From contig JAKVAY010000044.1 in the NCBI GenBank assembly GCA_022447185.1, positions 26,963 through 90,962 of the forward strand: DNA of 64,000 nucleotides. Direction: 5' to 3'. Position 1 is the first letter of the stretch. The number at the start of each line of letters is the position of its first letter. Positions 47,203-57,597 of the stretch are shown piece by piece. Both the position numbers and the translations under genes were made by a program. The stretch is from Fuerstiella sp. GTDB taxonomy: Bacteria; Planctomycetota; Planctomycetia; Planctomycetales; Planctomycetaceae. The notes below the pieces were generated by a model. That model was not told the origin of the DNA and did not search any database. It saw only the letters and a list, made by a program, of their open reading frames with translations.

Positions 47203-48348
47203 ATGAAACAGGTGATATGGTCGTTTGTGTTCGGATTATCAGGAGCATGGGTGGCCATGTGGATCGTCAGTCCGATCTCTCACAGTTCGGCTCACGCACA
47301 ACGATTAACACGAGTCTCGCAGACATTGAGCAGGACAGAACAAACTGTACCACGATATAATTCAGATGGCCTCACGAACGAAGAGGCTGTCAATGTGTTT
47401 GTTTACAATCGAAACAACCGCGGAGTGGTTAACATCACGACGCGCACCGTCCGAAACGACCGTTTATTTTTGTTTGAAAGCAGTTCGGAAGGAGCCGGAT
47501 CAGGGGCCATCATTGATAAAGCAGGTCACATCCTGACCAATTATCATGTGATTGAAGATGCGCGCCAGGTCAAAGTGACGCTGTATGACGGCAAAACTTA
47601 TGTTGCTGCGCTTGTGGGTGCGGATCCTGTCAATGACACAGCTGTCATAAAAATTGACGCGCCCGAGGATACCTTGTTTCCAATCGACATGGGAGACTCC
47701 GGTGAACTCAAAGTGGGTATGAAGGTTTTTGCGATTGGCAATCCGTTTGGACTGGAACGGACGATGACTACGGGCATCATCTCAAGCCTCAATCGTTCAC
47801 TTCAGGTCACCCGTGACCGGTCTATCAAATCCATCATTCAGATTGATGCAGCAGTCAATCCAGGAAATTCGGGTGGTCCATTGCTGGATTCACACGGTCG
47901 TCTGATCGGTGTCAACACCGCGATCGCCAGTCGCACCGGTCAGAGTGCAGGTGTTGGGTTCGCCATCCCGGCCAATCTGATTGCCCGTGTGGTCCCACAA
48001 CTGATTCGTCACGGTCGCGTGATTCGACCGGATGTTGGTATCCAGGTCGTGTATGAAACGGATGATGGGTTGCTGATTATTCATCTCACACCAGGAGGTC
48101 CCGCTGATCAGGCAGGACTGCGTGGGCCTCGCGTCACACGAAAACGCCGAGGCCCCATTGTCATCGAAAGAACAGATCGTTCGGCGGCGGACTTGATTGT
48201 CGCTGTCGACAGTCTGCCGAGTAATTCCGTGGATGACTTTCTCGGATATATCGAATCGAAGTCGCCAGGTGACCGCGTGGTCCTGACGGTGATTCGTGGA
48301 TCCACGGAACTCAATATTCCTGTCCGCCTTGGCGAATCACCTCCTTGA
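47203..48348 (+). CDS. HtrA/Deg-type periplasmic serine protease
   Basis: 381 residues. An N-terminal hydrophobic segment (FVFGLSGAWVAMWIV) is a signal peptide or anchor. The trypsin-fold catalytic triad is H115 (NYHVIEDA), D145 (VNDTAVIK) and S223 (GNSGGP). The C-terminal ~110 residues form one PDZ domain (GGPADQAGLRGP, LIVAVDSLPSNSVDDFLGYI, GDRVVLTVIRG). DegP-like proteases of this layout degrade or hold misfolded periplasmic proteins. One PDZ, as in DegS, rather than the two of DegP. GGAGGAG precedes the ATG. It stands alone and may be stress-induced. Confidence 0.95.
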   Translation: MKQVIWSFVFGLSGAWVAMWIVSPISHSSAHAQRLTRVSQTLSRTEQTVPRYNSDGLTNEEAVNVFVYNRNNRGVVNITTRTVRNDRLFLFESSSEGAGSGAIIDKAGHILTNYHVIEDARQVKVTLYDGKTYVAALVGADPVNDTAVIKIDAPEDTLFPIDMGDSGELKVGMKVFAIGNPFGLERTMTTGIISSLNRSLQVTRDRSIKSIIQIDAAVNPGNSGGPLLDSHGRLIGVNTAIASRTGQSAGVGFAIPANLIARVVPQLIRHGRVIRPDVGIQVVYETDDGLLIIHLTPGGPADQAGLRGPRVTRKRRGPIVIERTDRSAADLIVAVDSLPSNSVDDFLGYIESKSPGDRVVLTVIRGSTELNIPVRLGESPP

Positions 48349-48878
48349 GGGTCTTCGTGGGGTACAGAAAAATATGACGGGACATGTGACGTTGACACAG
48401 AGTTCCTGAGACTGCACAGCGCATCATGTGGAACCAGGCTGACGGTTTGATGCTTTTCTCCATTATCTTTAACTGGATCAGTCGGTCATGAAGTCCCAGA
48501 CCCCGGGGTTGATGAAGTCGCAGTGACTTCATTCATGACAAGGTGGTACCACCCAGACAACGGGCCTGCCGTGATGGCGAACACAGCGTCTCCGTCGTAA
48601 CGATTCGTGTGCGTTTCTGATTCTTTGAAGGAAAAGTTCGTTTTGTGCATTTCCTGTTAACAAGGTTCATAATGGCCATGTTTCGCAGCATGCGTGACGT
48701 ATCCGATCCGAAACCGTGGTTGAATTGTCCCTTCAATCAATAATGCCTGCTTCTGCATTTCCACTGTCATTGGTGTGTCGTTCGCACACTCGTCGTCCTG
48801 TATAATACCGAGTGTTTCTGACGAAGTTTCGACGATGAGCGTTAACAAAACAGTAACAGGCCTTATGGTTGTTGAGCC
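48349..48878. other. Intergenic region before the PVC cytochrome gene
   Basis: About 530 bases. Two small minus-strand frames here lack protein character. No terminator follows the protease gene that I can see. No RNA or repeat stands out. Confidence 0.4.
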
Positions 48879-51800
48879 ATGATCAGTCACCGAAGAATGA
48901 TAATGCGTTGCTGCGTTGGTGTGTTTCTGCTGGCTGCGGGTTTCGCGATCACTCCGACACCCGCTCAGGACGACAACGAAACTGAACGCTGGCCGTGGCA
49001 TCAGTTTATTGAGCCGGATTTCCCATTCTTCTCGATGACGGTCGACGCGAGATCTGCAAACGGAGAGGCCGTCAAAGACAATCTCATCGCACGCGCGATG
49101 GTGGTTCCTTTGGGAGATGACTGCTTTTTGGCCTATGACGTTGATTTACTGCGCGTCGCCGCGGTATGGACCGCGGACGAAATGCCGTTCGTCAATGCGA
49201 ATATGGCGTGCAACAGTTACCCCTACAATTTCAACAAAGTTCGCCCGGGCCTAGGTGCATTGCCACAACCAAAGGGTGATATCTGGTTCCAAAACGGTAT
49301 TTATGCGGGTGTTGGGGCTGGCACACCACAAATTGGAGATCCACGCCCGGCGCGGACAGCTGAAGATCAGGTGCGTTACGGTGGACTTGACCGAAGGATC
49401 GCTCGTTTTCTCGGGATTGATCTGACTCATGGTCTTGAGATCCGATATGAAATCGCTGGAAGGGTGCGTGTAAACGAGCGATTTGAACACGTCGACGAAG
49501 GACTTATTCGTCGATTGCAGGTCGGTCCCCACAGTGAGCCGATTTATGTTGTGATTGCTGAAAATTCAGACCAAACCGAGTTTCAATGTCGTGGTGCTGG
49601 CATCCTCAGGAGTGTCCGTCAGCATGTGGTTTGCTGCATTGAACCATCCAAAGAGATGAAAACGGTTTCCGTGTTATGCACGAATGCTGGTCGTTCAAAT
49701 GCCACCAAGTCCGACCGGCAATCCGATCGTGCTGTTTCGAATTTGAAGGAGCGGCCGGCTCGACGCTGGAAACAGTCAGTTCGCCTGTCACTGCCGGCAA
49801 TACAGAGCGGTGGCACTCTTAACCTCGAGGAACTTCCGCTTCCACTCGAAAATCCGTATGGGCGGGCCGTTCGGGCTGCTGACATTAGCTTCTTTGGGAC
49901 ATCCGGACGTGCCGCACTGGTCACATTTGATGGCGATGTCTGGCTTTGTGATGGCCTTCAACCCAGGTCACAGGAAGTCGTGTGGACTCGATTCACGTCC
50001 GGGCTTCATGAGCCGCTTAGTATACGAATCCGGGATGGAGAGATTTTTGTTTTTGACCGCAGCGGTCTTTGGCGGCTCCATGACCGTGACGAAAACGGCG
50101 AAGCTGACTATCACGAATTGTTTTGCTCCCGCATCTATCAAAGTGCCGAAACACGTGATTTTCCATTGTCCTTTGAATTAGAAACGGATGGCAGTTTCCT
50201 CGTCAGTAAATCTGGCCAGAGGGGAATGTTCAGCGCGATTCTTCGAATCTCAGCGGATGGTAACGATGTGAAGTTAATTGCCAGCGGGTTCCGACAGCCG
50301 TATCTGGGATATGATCCCGAAACAGGACAAATCGCCGCGACCGATCAGCAAGGGGATTGGGTGCCATCCACTCCCGTCAGCTTCATCAAACAAGATGGAT
50401 TCTATGGGTTCCGACGCAGCGAGACGCTTGACGACCGACCTGTCACTCCTCCGTTGACCTGGATACCCCACGCCGAATGCGGATCTGCTGCTTCAATGGT
50501 GTGGATGCGGAATGCTGAGATGGGACCATTGAACAATAAGCCGATCGTTCTTTGCTACCAGCCTCCGCGTATTATGCAACTTCACACGGACGTCGACGAA
50601 TTCGCAATTCAGGGAGGGGCCACGCCGCTGGATTTGAACATCGGATCAAATCCGTTGCTCAAGGCGGCCATCAATCCCGCCGACGGATTATTGTATTTAA
50701 CTGGCTTCAAAGTTTGGGGCAGTCTGGCAGAGAAGCCGACGTTCTTCGGAAGAATACGCACGAATTCATCAAAGCCGTGGTCCGTTCCGTCCATGGTTAA
50801 AACGGCTCGTCGCGGAATTCTTCTTGGATTTGATCACTCACTCGACCCGTTGCTCGCATCCAATCGTGCCGCCTACACTGTTCGCCGGTGGAATTACAAA
50901 CGGACCAGTCAATACGGGAGCGGGCATTATCGACTCGATGGGACGGCGGGAAGCGAAACACTTCCGGTGTCTTCGGTAAAGCTCTCCAGAGATCGCCGAT
51001 CGGTGTTTCTGGGTATTGCGGGTATGCGCGAAGTTATGCAGATCGAAGTCAGCTACGACATCGCCGTTCAGGAGGGCGAACCGTTTCGGCGACAGACCTT
51101 CCTGACTGCAAATGTCTTGCGAGAAGTTGACCTTGCAGCGCATGGTTTCATTAACAACGAGGTCGATCTAAGCAAGCGAGCGCAGCCGCTCGTATCAAAA
51201 CCAGCCGCCAAACCCACCATACAACGTGGCGCCCGCTTATACAGGCAGGTCGGCTGTATTGGTTGCCATTCAGTCGATGGTTCGGTAGCTGGAAAAAACG
51301 GTCCCAGCTGGCTTGGCCTCTATGGATCCCAGCGCAAACTCATTGAGACCGGACAATCGGTAACGGCCGACGAGGATTACCTCCGCGAATCGATCTTGAA
51401 TCCCGCCGCAAAGATTGTCTCTGGTGCAGTGAATGGTGAAGCTGGAATGCCCATCTACGCAGGGGTACTGGACGATGATCAGATTGATTCACTGTTGTTG
51501 TTTATCAGGGCGCTGGCTGCGGAAGACGTATCATCACACCTTGTTGCTTCCGGAACGTCGGTTACTGCCGGTCGCGACTGGGTGGTTAACGATTTTCGAG
51601 ACGACTTACTGCGTCCGTTGAGTGGGCGTTCTTTCCAGCAGGGCAAACTTGTGTTTTTAGGCGCATCCTGCTTTTCTTGTCATCGCATTGGTGAGGGAAA
51701 GGGAGGCACCCTTGGCCCTGACCTTGCAAAGCTCGATGAGAAACTGCGTGGTCTCGAATTACTCACACACATTCTTGAGCCATCTCGGAAAATCGATGAC

Positions 51801-52076
51801 AAATTCAAATCCAGATCTGTCGTCACCCTGGATGGCAGACTCCATAAGGGATTTGTGGTTTTTGAGGACGAAACCGAAATTCGAATAACGAGCGATCCAT
51901 TGTCGAACAACGCTCCGATCGTAGTCCTGAAAAACGAAATCGAAGAGATGAGACTTTCGAATGTTTCACCGATGCCGAAAGGTGCGCTGAATCAATTTGA
52001 TCAGGTACAAATCCTCGACCTGCTTGCGTATATCGAATCGCGAGGAAATCCTGATCATCGGGCGTTTGCGCGTTGA
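48879..52076 (+). CDS. Large PVC-type haem-binding domain protein
   Basis: 1065 residues with a signal peptide (MRCCVGVFLLAAGFAITPTPAQ, after a short N-terminal extension). Residues ~30-260 and ~300-750 form a propeller-type region (GHYRLDG, LFLGIAGMREV and similar blade ends). There are two c-type haem motifs, CIGCH at residue 793 and CFSCH at 931. The C-terminus is the PVC haem-binding domain: HRIGEGKGGTLGPDL, HILEPSRKIDDKF, TLDGRLHKGFVVFEDE and MPKGALNQFDQVQILDLLAYI. Periplasmic electron-transfer role in oxidising a sugar-type substrate is the usual inference. It precedes a Tat-exported oxidoreductase by 297 bases. Confidence 0.92.
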   Translation: MISHRRMIMRCCVGVFLLAAGFAITPTPAQDDNETERWPWHQFIEPDFPFFSMTVDARSANGEAVKDNLIARAMVVPLGDDCFLAYDVDLLRVAAVWTADEMPFVNANMACNSYPYNFNKVRPGLGALPQPKGDIWFQNGIYAGVGAGTPQIGDPRPARTAEDQVRYGGLDRRIARFLGIDLTHGLEIRYEIAGRVRVNERFEHVDEGLIRRLQVGPHSEPIYVVIAENSDQTEFQCRGAGILRSVRQHVVCCIEPSKEMKTVSVLCTNAGRSNATKSDRQSDRAVSNLKERPARRWKQSVRLSLPAIQSGGTLNLEELPLPLENPYGRAVRAADISFFGTSGRAALVTFDGDVWLCDGLQPRSQEVVWTRFTSGLHEPLSIRIRDGEIFVFDRSGLWRLHDRDENGEADYHELFCSRIYQSAETRDFPLSFELETDGSFLVSKSGQRGMFSAILRISADGNDVKLIASGFRQPYLGYDPETGQIAATDQQGDWVPSTPVSFIKQDGFYGFRRSETLDDRPVTPPLTWIPHAECGSAASMVWMRNAEMGPLNNKPIVLCYQPPRIMQLHTDVDEFAIQGGATPLDLNIGSNPLLKAAINPADGLLYLTGFKVWGSLAEKPTFFGRIRTNSSKPWSVPSMVKTARRGILLGFDHSLDPLLASNRAAYTVRRWNYKRTSQYGSGHYRLDGTAGSETLPVSSVKLSRDRRSVFLGIAGMREVMQIEVSYDIAVQEGEPFRRQTFLTANVLREVDLAAHGFINNEVDLSKRAQPLVSKPAAKPTIQRGARLYRQVGCIGCHSVDGSVAGKNGPSWLGLYGSQRKLIETGQSVTADEDYLRESILNPAAKIVSGAVNGEAGMPIYAGVLDDDQIDSLLLFIRALAAEDVSSHLVASGTSVTAGRDWVVNDFRDDLLRPLSGRSFQQGKLVFLGASCFSCHRIGEGKGGTLGPDLAKLDEKLRGLELLTHILEPSRKIDDKFKSRSVVTLDGRLHKGFVVFEDETEIRITSDPLSNNAPIVVLKNEIEEMRLSNVSPMPKGALNQFDQVQILDLLAYIESRGNPDHRAFAR

Positions 52077-52373
52077 GACAGGGGGCGATGGGTCCCTGCC
52101 GCCTGGAAGCGTTGTGATTAACGAATGCTCCTGCCGTGTCTCGTCGTTAGCCACGGCTTTGATTTCTAACTATCAATCTTTTCAGGCAGTTCCTCGCCCC
52201 GGCGGCTAATGTATGTAACTCGAGACTCGTAACAACGTTTCGTGCGGTAACATCTCGTGATCAACCGTATTGCGGGCAGGCGAAGCGATGGTCAATTGTG
52301 TTTCAACGTATTCGAGTGCTGTTATACTGTGACTTGCCTTTTCCAACCTCCCTTCTGATTACACCAAGCCGCC

Positions 52374-53693
52374 ATGTCCACCGATCACGTCACTCGTGCG
52401 CAGACTGGTTCTACTCGACGTTCATTTCTGCAGTCGGGAACGGCGGTAACAGTCGCGGCGGCGGGTCTGGCATCCCGGCCTGTCCGCGGAGCAGAACCAG
52501 GAACTGCTCTGGAAACGGTGCGTCTGGGACTTGTTGGTGCTGGTGGACGCGGCAGTGGTGCGATCGAAAATTCAATGAGCATCAATGACAATGTGAAGCT
52601 TGTTGCAATCGCAGACGTAAACGCGCGAAAGCCCGTGTCGTTGTTACGGCGGGCGGAACCAAAATACGGCGCTCGAGTGGCCGTGACATCAAACAAAATT
52701 CATACAGGCCTGGATGGTTACAAACGTATCCTCGATGATCCGGATGTGGATCTGGTTCTGTTCGCGACGCCACCCGGATTTCGGCCTCGACACCTTTTGG
52801 AAGCGGTCGAAGCAGGCAAGCATGTATTCGCAGAGAAACCGACCTGTGTTGATCCGGCGGGTTATCGGATCTGCCGCAAGGCGCACGCGCTGGCGGAAGC
52901 CAACGGAACGTCCATTGTGACCGGCACGCAATATCGGCGTCAGAGCAACTACGTCGAATCCGTAAACCGGATACGTGACGGTGCTATTGGTGAAGTGATC
53001 GGTTCACAAATGCGTTATTGTGCCAGCGGGATCTGGTACCGTCCTCGCAGGGAGGGCATGAGCGACACGGAGTATCAGATTTACAACTGGATGCATTTTA
53101 TTTGGCTGTCAGGCGATCAGATTGTCGAACAGGCGGTGCACAATATTGACACCATGAACTGGATCATGGGTGGTCCCCCCGAAATTGCCTATGGTGGCGG
53201 CGGGCGGTTCACACGTCCCGATGACAGCCAGATGTGGGACAATATGGCTGTCGATTTTGTTTATCCAGGAAATCGCATGTGTTCATTCATGTGTCGGCAG
53301 GTTCCAAATACGGAAACAGATAATTCCAATGTTATCTACGGTACAGACGGCGTGATGACGATCTACGGCGGTGATCGTGGATCGTTGATGAGCGACCGTG
53401 ACGGAACAGAAAGATGGTCAATGAAGGGCGATATTGGTGCAGCGTATCAGCAGGAGCACCAAGACCTCGTGAATTCGATTGTTACGGGTAACCCGGTTGT
53501 GGAACTCAATGACACTGCCGACAGTTCACTGACAGCGGTGATCGGTCGCATGGCGGGCTACACGGGTAAGAATGTCACATGGGACTTTGCTGTCAATCAT
53601 TCAACACTTGATATGTTTCCTGGGGAACTCAACTATGATGGAGACATGCCAAATCCTCCGTTTGCGATTCCCGGTAAGGAACCGCTGGTCTGA
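52374..53693 (+). CDS. Tat-exported Gfo/Idh/MocA family oxidoreductase
   Basis: 439 residues. TRRSFLQSGTAVTVAAAG (residues 14-31) is a twin-arginine signal. The Rossmann motif GAGGRGSG is near 59-66 and EKPTCVDPAG, with the catalytic Lys, near 155. It is a close paralogue of the gene at 40-1380: both contain DLVLxATPPGFRPxH, VEAGKHVFAEKP/AAGKHVFAEKP and a late GRMAGYTG/GRMVSYSG. Together with the preceding haem protein it may form a secreted two-part dehydrogenase; this is inference from position. ATG chosen as the first codon in frame. Confidence 0.93.
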   Translation: MSTDHVTRAQTGSTRRSFLQSGTAVTVAAAGLASRPVRGAEPGTALETVRLGLVGAGGRGSGAIENSMSINDNVKLVAIADVNARKPVSLLRRAEPKYGARVAVTSNKIHTGLDGYKRILDDPDVDLVLFATPPGFRPRHLLEAVEAGKHVFAEKPTCVDPAGYRICRKAHALAEANGTSIVTGTQYRRQSNYVESVNRIRDGAIGEVIGSQMRYCASGIWYRPRREGMSDTEYQIYNWMHFIWLSGDQIVEQAVHNIDTMNWIMGGPPEIAYGGGGRFTRPDDSQMWDNMAVDFVYPGNRMCSFMCRQVPNTETDNSNVIYGTDGVMTIYGGDRGSLMSDRDGTERWSMKGDIGAAYQQEHQDLVNSIVTGNPVVELNDTADSSLTAVIGRMAGYTGKNVTWDFAVNHSTLDMFPGELNYDGDMPNPPFAIPGKEPLV

Positions 53694-53925
53694 CTCAATC
53701 GTCATGGCACACAACGTTCAGCAGGGAGCCTGTGAATGAATTTCAGCGGCGCTGGACATTTTAACCGACCGGCCGCGTTTTTCGTCAGCAGTGATGCGAA
53801 CCTGCTGCCGCGGTACAACCGATAATCTCCCGGAGGTCTGACCAAAATCATCACCGGCGTTAGTGAGATGGACGACAGAATTCTCTGGCAGCCTGTGGAT
53901 CCCAGACGTATTGCGGGCAGTTTCT

Positions 53926-53955
53926 TTGACAGGAAAAATACTCCATGCTTATTAT
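53926..53955 (+). promoter_or_regulatory. Sigma-70-type promoter for the DUF1549-DUF1501 operon
   Basis: TTGACA (53926-53931), an 18-base spacer and TATTAT (53950-53955) give a near-consensus promoter. A start around 53962 would leave a leader of about 36 bases before the ATG at 53998. It is the clearest promoter I can see in the window; planctomycete housekeeping promoters are assumed to be consensus-like. Confidence 0.55.
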
Positions 53956-53997
53956 TGTTCATATAGCGCGTGAACGCCTGATCGCGTTTTAAAGCTG

Positions 53998-56190
53998 ATG
54001 TTGACTGGCCCCGACATGTCCAGAGCCGGACTCATATGGTTGTTGGTTTTCGCTACCGCGGTCCCCGGATTGACGGCTGAGGATCTTTCCTCCTACCCGT
54101 GGTCTTTTCAGCCGGTTGCCAAAGTGGTTCCTCCTCCAGCCAGTGAGCTGCATCACGGGCCCCGATGCCGGAACGCAATCGACCGATTCATTTATCGGGA
54201 ACTGGAGTCAGTGGAACTGGAACCCGCTCCCGAGGCTGATCGACTCACACTGATTCGCCGAGCCTGTTTTGATCTGCTGGGTCTGCCGCCGACTCAGGAG
54301 CAGATCGATCTGGCAGCTGCCAGCCTGTCTGAAGATGGCTGGATGAAACTGATCGACATGCTTTTGAAATCACCGCACTATGGTGAGCGTTGGGGGCGTC
54401 ACTGGCTGGATGTCGCACGTTATGCTGACAGCGGAGGCTATGAAACCGACATTTACTACCGCAATTCCTGGCGGTATCGTGACTATGTCGTGAAGACTTT
54501 CAACGATGACAAGCCGTACAACATCTTTGTGCAGGAGCAGATTGCAGGCGACGAACTCTGGCCGGATAACCTCGACCTGGATCCTCGTCGTGTTTACGTT
54601 GTTCCGGAGAACAAAAAACGTCATCTCGAAGCTCGCATTGGTACCGGGTTTTATTCGCTGGGTCCCCGAGTGCACGAGTCAGCGCTTGATGCCAATCGCC
54701 TGCGCTATGAGACACTCACGGACTGGGTCGATACAACGGCATCCGCATTCATGGGACTGACCCTGGCCTGTGCACGTTGTCACGAACACAAGGTCGACCC
54801 ATTCACTCAGGAAGACTATTTTTCACTGCAGGCGGTCTTTGCATCGGCGCGAGAAATAGAGCTGCCTTTGTGGAACGCCATGGGCGAAGCAGACTGGCGC
54901 CAAAATTTTCCGCGAGTTGTGGCGGTTAGAGAAGCGCGTATTGCCTACGAGCTCTTTGCAGCAAAAACGGCAGGAACAGAATTATCACCGGAGCATCAGG
55001 GTGAAAAACAGCGGCTGCTGGCAGCGATCGGCAAGGCGGTTTTGTCGCTGCCTGAGAGTACCGCCGGACAGGAGACAATCCCATACGACGCATTAATGCA
55101 CATTCCAACAGTCAGCGTGCTTGGTCGCGAACACCCACAACTGATCAAATCAAGTTATGTGCTGGAACGAGGGGAGCTTCAGAATCCTCAGCAGCAGATG
55201 TTTCCGGCGCTGCCGGCCTCACTGGCGTTCGCAACATCGACGTCTGCGGAACTACCAGGCGGATTTGAGTCGCGAAAGCAGTTCGCATTGTGGCTAACAC
55301 AGGACAATCATCCGCTGACGGCGCGTGTCATGGTCAATCGAATCTGGCATTGGCATTTCGGACGTGGGCTTGTTGAAACTCCCAATGATTTCGGATTCAT
55401 GGGTGAAGAACCATCGCACCCCGAACTTCTCGACTGGCTGGCAACCGAGTTTGTGTCAAATGAGTGGAGCATTAAACATCTGCATCGACTCATCATGAAT
55501 TCCGCAGTGTATCGGCAGAGCAGTCGGTTTGGCTCTGAACGACATCTGGAAGAAGATCCTGACAATCGACTGCTGTGGCGAATGAATCGACGCAGGCTGG
55601 AAGCTGAAGCATTGTGGGATTCGGTCCATTCAGCAGCCGGAACAATCAATCTCAGCATGGGGGGGCCCCCTGTAGTTCCGCCTTTGGCCGAAGATGAAAT
55701 TGCATCGCTACGAGAGAAGTGGCATTGGGTCGTATCTGCAGACCCCGCGCAACACACGCGTCGAGGGCTCTATATTCTCGTTCGACGCAATTTTAAGCTG
55801 CCCATGTTTCAGGTTTTTGATTCCCCCGTCACATCGCAAAGCTGTCCAGTGCGGGACGTAACGACGGTCGCTCCTCAGGCGTTGTGGGGTCTGAATAATG
55901 GTTCTGTATTTCGACAGGCAATGCATCTGGCCGGAAGAATCGTGCAGGAATCGGGTAACGATCCACGAAATCAGGTAATTCGTGCATGGCAACTGGCTCT
56001 CAGTCGACCACCTCGCGAAGATGAAACAGTGTCAGCGTTGCAGTTGCTTCGTTCCCTGGAGACAGACCGGAGTCAAATGCTTACGAATCCTCCTGAATCG
56101 TTGTCTGATGTCGTACCGAAAAGAGCTCAGGCACTTTCCAAATTGTGCCTGTCGTTGTTTAACCTGACCGAGTTCTCATTCGTAGATTGA
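53998..56190 (+). CDS. DUF1549/DUF1553 protein with haem-like CxxCH
   Basis: 730 residues. A hydrophobic segment ([18 protein letters not shown], after MLTGPDMSR) is a signal peptide. DUF1549 spans about 60-270: [36 protein letters not shown], and [16 protein letters not shown], which contains CARCH, a c-type haem-like motif conserved in the family. DUF1553 spans about 430-720: [34 protein letters not shown] and [17 protein letters not shown]. Family function is unknown; members are abundant in planctomycetes. There is no N-terminal cytochrome as in larger relatives. Six bases separate it from the DUF1501 gene, so they form an operon. An ATG six codons downstream (MSRAGLIW) is an alternative start. 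Confidence 0.95.
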   Translation: MLTGPDMSRAGLIWLLVFATAVPGLTAEDLSSYPWSFQPVAKVVPPPASELHHGPRCRNAIDRFIYRELESVELEPAPEADRLTLIRRACFDLLGLPPTQEQIDLAAASLSEDGWMKLIDMLLKSPHYGERWGRHWLDVARYADSGGYETDIYYRNSWRYRDYVVKTFNDDKPYNIFVQEQIAGDELWPDNLDLDPRRVYVVPENKKRHLEARIGTGFYSLGPRVHESALDANRLRYETLTDWVDTTASAFMGLTLACARCHEHKVDPFTQEDYFSLQAVFASAREIELPLWNAMGEADWRQNFPRVVAVREARIAYELFAAKTAGTELSPEHQGEKQRLLAAIGKAVLSLPESTAGQETIPYDALMHIPTVSVLGREHPQLIKSSYVLERGELQNPQQQMFPALPASLAFATSTSAELPGGFESRKQFALWLTQDNHPLTARVMVNRIWHWHFGRGLVETPNDFGFMGEEPSHPELLDWLATEFVSNEWSIKHLHRLIMNSAVYRQSSRFGSERHLEEDPDNRLLWRMNRRRLEAEALWDSVHSAAGTINLSMGGPPVVPPLAEDEIASLREKWHWVVSADPAQHTRRGLYILVRRNFKLPMFQVFDSPVTSQSCPVRDVTTVAPQALWGLNNGSVFRQAMHLAGRIVQESGNDPRNQVIRAWQLALSRPPREDETVSALQLLRSLETDRSQMLTNPPESLSDVVPKRAQALSKLCLSLFNLTEFSFVD

Positions 56191-56196
56191 GCTGTT

Positions 56197-57597
56197 GTGA
56201 ATTCACGTCGTGATTTTCTTTTCAACGGTGGTCTCGGCTTTGGCGGTCTGGCCCTGGGCAGCATGCTGGCGAATGACGCGCAGGCTGACGGAACCCGTAA
56301 CCGGAATCCGTTGGCGATCCAGTCACCCGATGTGCCCGGAACAGCGAAAAACGTAATCTTTCTGTTTATGCAGGGCGGTCCCAGTCATTTGGAGACATTT
56401 GACGAAAAGCCGGCTCTTGTGAAGTACGACGGACAACTGCTGCCGGAGGAGCTGAGAGATTCTGATCTTGCCCAGATCAATACTGCCGACTCACAGGTCA
56501 TGGCCACACAGTTTCCATTCGGTCGCCATGGTGAAAGTCGGCTGCCGATTTCAAGTCTGTTTCCGAATCTGAGTCGCCACGCGGATCACCTGGCCGTTGT
56601 ACGATCGATGCACCATGAACTGTTCATTCATGGTTCGGCGATGATCATGATGCATTCCGGAACGAGGCTGCTGGCCCATCCAACGATTGGAGCCTGGGTA
56701 ACGTATGGGCTGGGATGTGAAAGCAATGATCTGCCGTCATACATTGCCATGACAGACAGTGTCTTTCGCAACGGCGCATCCATGTATTCGTCAGGGTTCC
56801 TGCCTGCCGTCTATCAGGGAACGCCAATGCACGCTGAAGGCGTACCGATTCAGAATCTACAGCGTCATCCCAGTGTGGACAGCCGAGAACAGCGATTGCT
56901 GCTTAACCAGATTAACGCCTGGAATCAGCAGCATCTGGCTGTTCGACCTGGAGACAGTCGACTCGAGGCGCGCATTTCCAACTACGAACTCGCATATCGT
57001 ATGCAGTCAGCCGCCCCGGAACTCATCGATCTTTCCAGTGAAACGAAGGCCACTCGCGAGCTATACGGAATTGAAAACGGTTCAGCAGACCGATTTGGCA
57101 GGATGTGCCTGATGGCTCGACGAATGGTGGAACGCGGAGTGCGCTATGTCCAGTTGATCAGTGCCGGCTGGGATGCTCATGGAAATTGTAAGGGCAACCA
57201 TCAAAGTCAGGCGGCGAAAACAGATCGGCCTATTGCCGGGCTGATTGAAGATCTGGATCAACGTGGACTGCTGGACAGTACGTTGTTGGTATGGGTCGGT
57301 GAATTCGGTCGCACTCCAATTCGTCAGGGATCCAACGGTCGAGATCATCACCCTTACGGATTTAGCGCCTGGCTTGCCGGCGGGGGGGTACAAGGAGGCA
57401 AGGTGATTGGTGCGACGGATGATTTTGGATTTCACGCGATCGAAGATAAGGTTCATGTCAACGATCTGCATGCCACAATTTTGGGACTGCTCGGCATCGA
57501 TCACGAGGCTTTGACCTATTATTTTGAAGGGCGGGTACGCCGGTTGACGGATGTCGGCGGACAAAACAATCTTGCGGCGCGACTCGTTGTCTCGTGA
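56197..57597 (+). CDS. DUF1501 Tat-exported protein
   Basis: 466 residues with a GTG start six bases after the DUF1549/1553 stop. NSRRDFLFNGGLGFGGLALG (residues 2-21) is a twin-arginine signal. Family blocks are present: VIFLFMQGGPSHLETFDEKP, GHHGxx-like DLPSYIAMTD, RYVQLISAGWDAHGN, WVGEFGRTP and DLHATILGLLGID. DUF1501 is related to the alkaline-phosphatase/sulfatase superfamily; function unknown. DUF1501 and DUF1549/1553 genes are commonly adjacent in planctomycetes, and their products are thought to act together outside the cytoplasm. Confidence 0.95.
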   Translation: MNSRRDFLFNGGLGFGGLALGSMLANDAQADGTRNRNPLAIQSPDVPGTAKNVIFLFMQGGPSHLETFDEKPALVKYDGQLLPEELRDSDLAQINTADSQVMATQFPFGRHGESRLPISSLFPNLSRHADHLAVVRSMHHELFIHGSAMIMMHSGTRLLAHPTIGAWVTYGLGCESNDLPSYIAMTDSVFRNGASMYSSGFLPAVYQGTPMHAEGVPIQNLQRHPSVDSREQRLLLNQINAWNQQHLAVRPGDSRLEARISNYELAYRMQSAAPELIDLSSETKATRELYGIENGSADRFGRMCLMARRMVERGVRYVQLISAGWDAHGNCKGNHQSQAAKTDRPIAGLIEDLDQRGLLDSTLLVWVGEFGRTPIRQGSNGRDHHPYGFSAWLAGGGVQGGKVIGATDDFGFHAIEDKVHVNDLHATILGLLGIDHEALTYYFEGRVRRLTDVGGQNNLAARLVVS

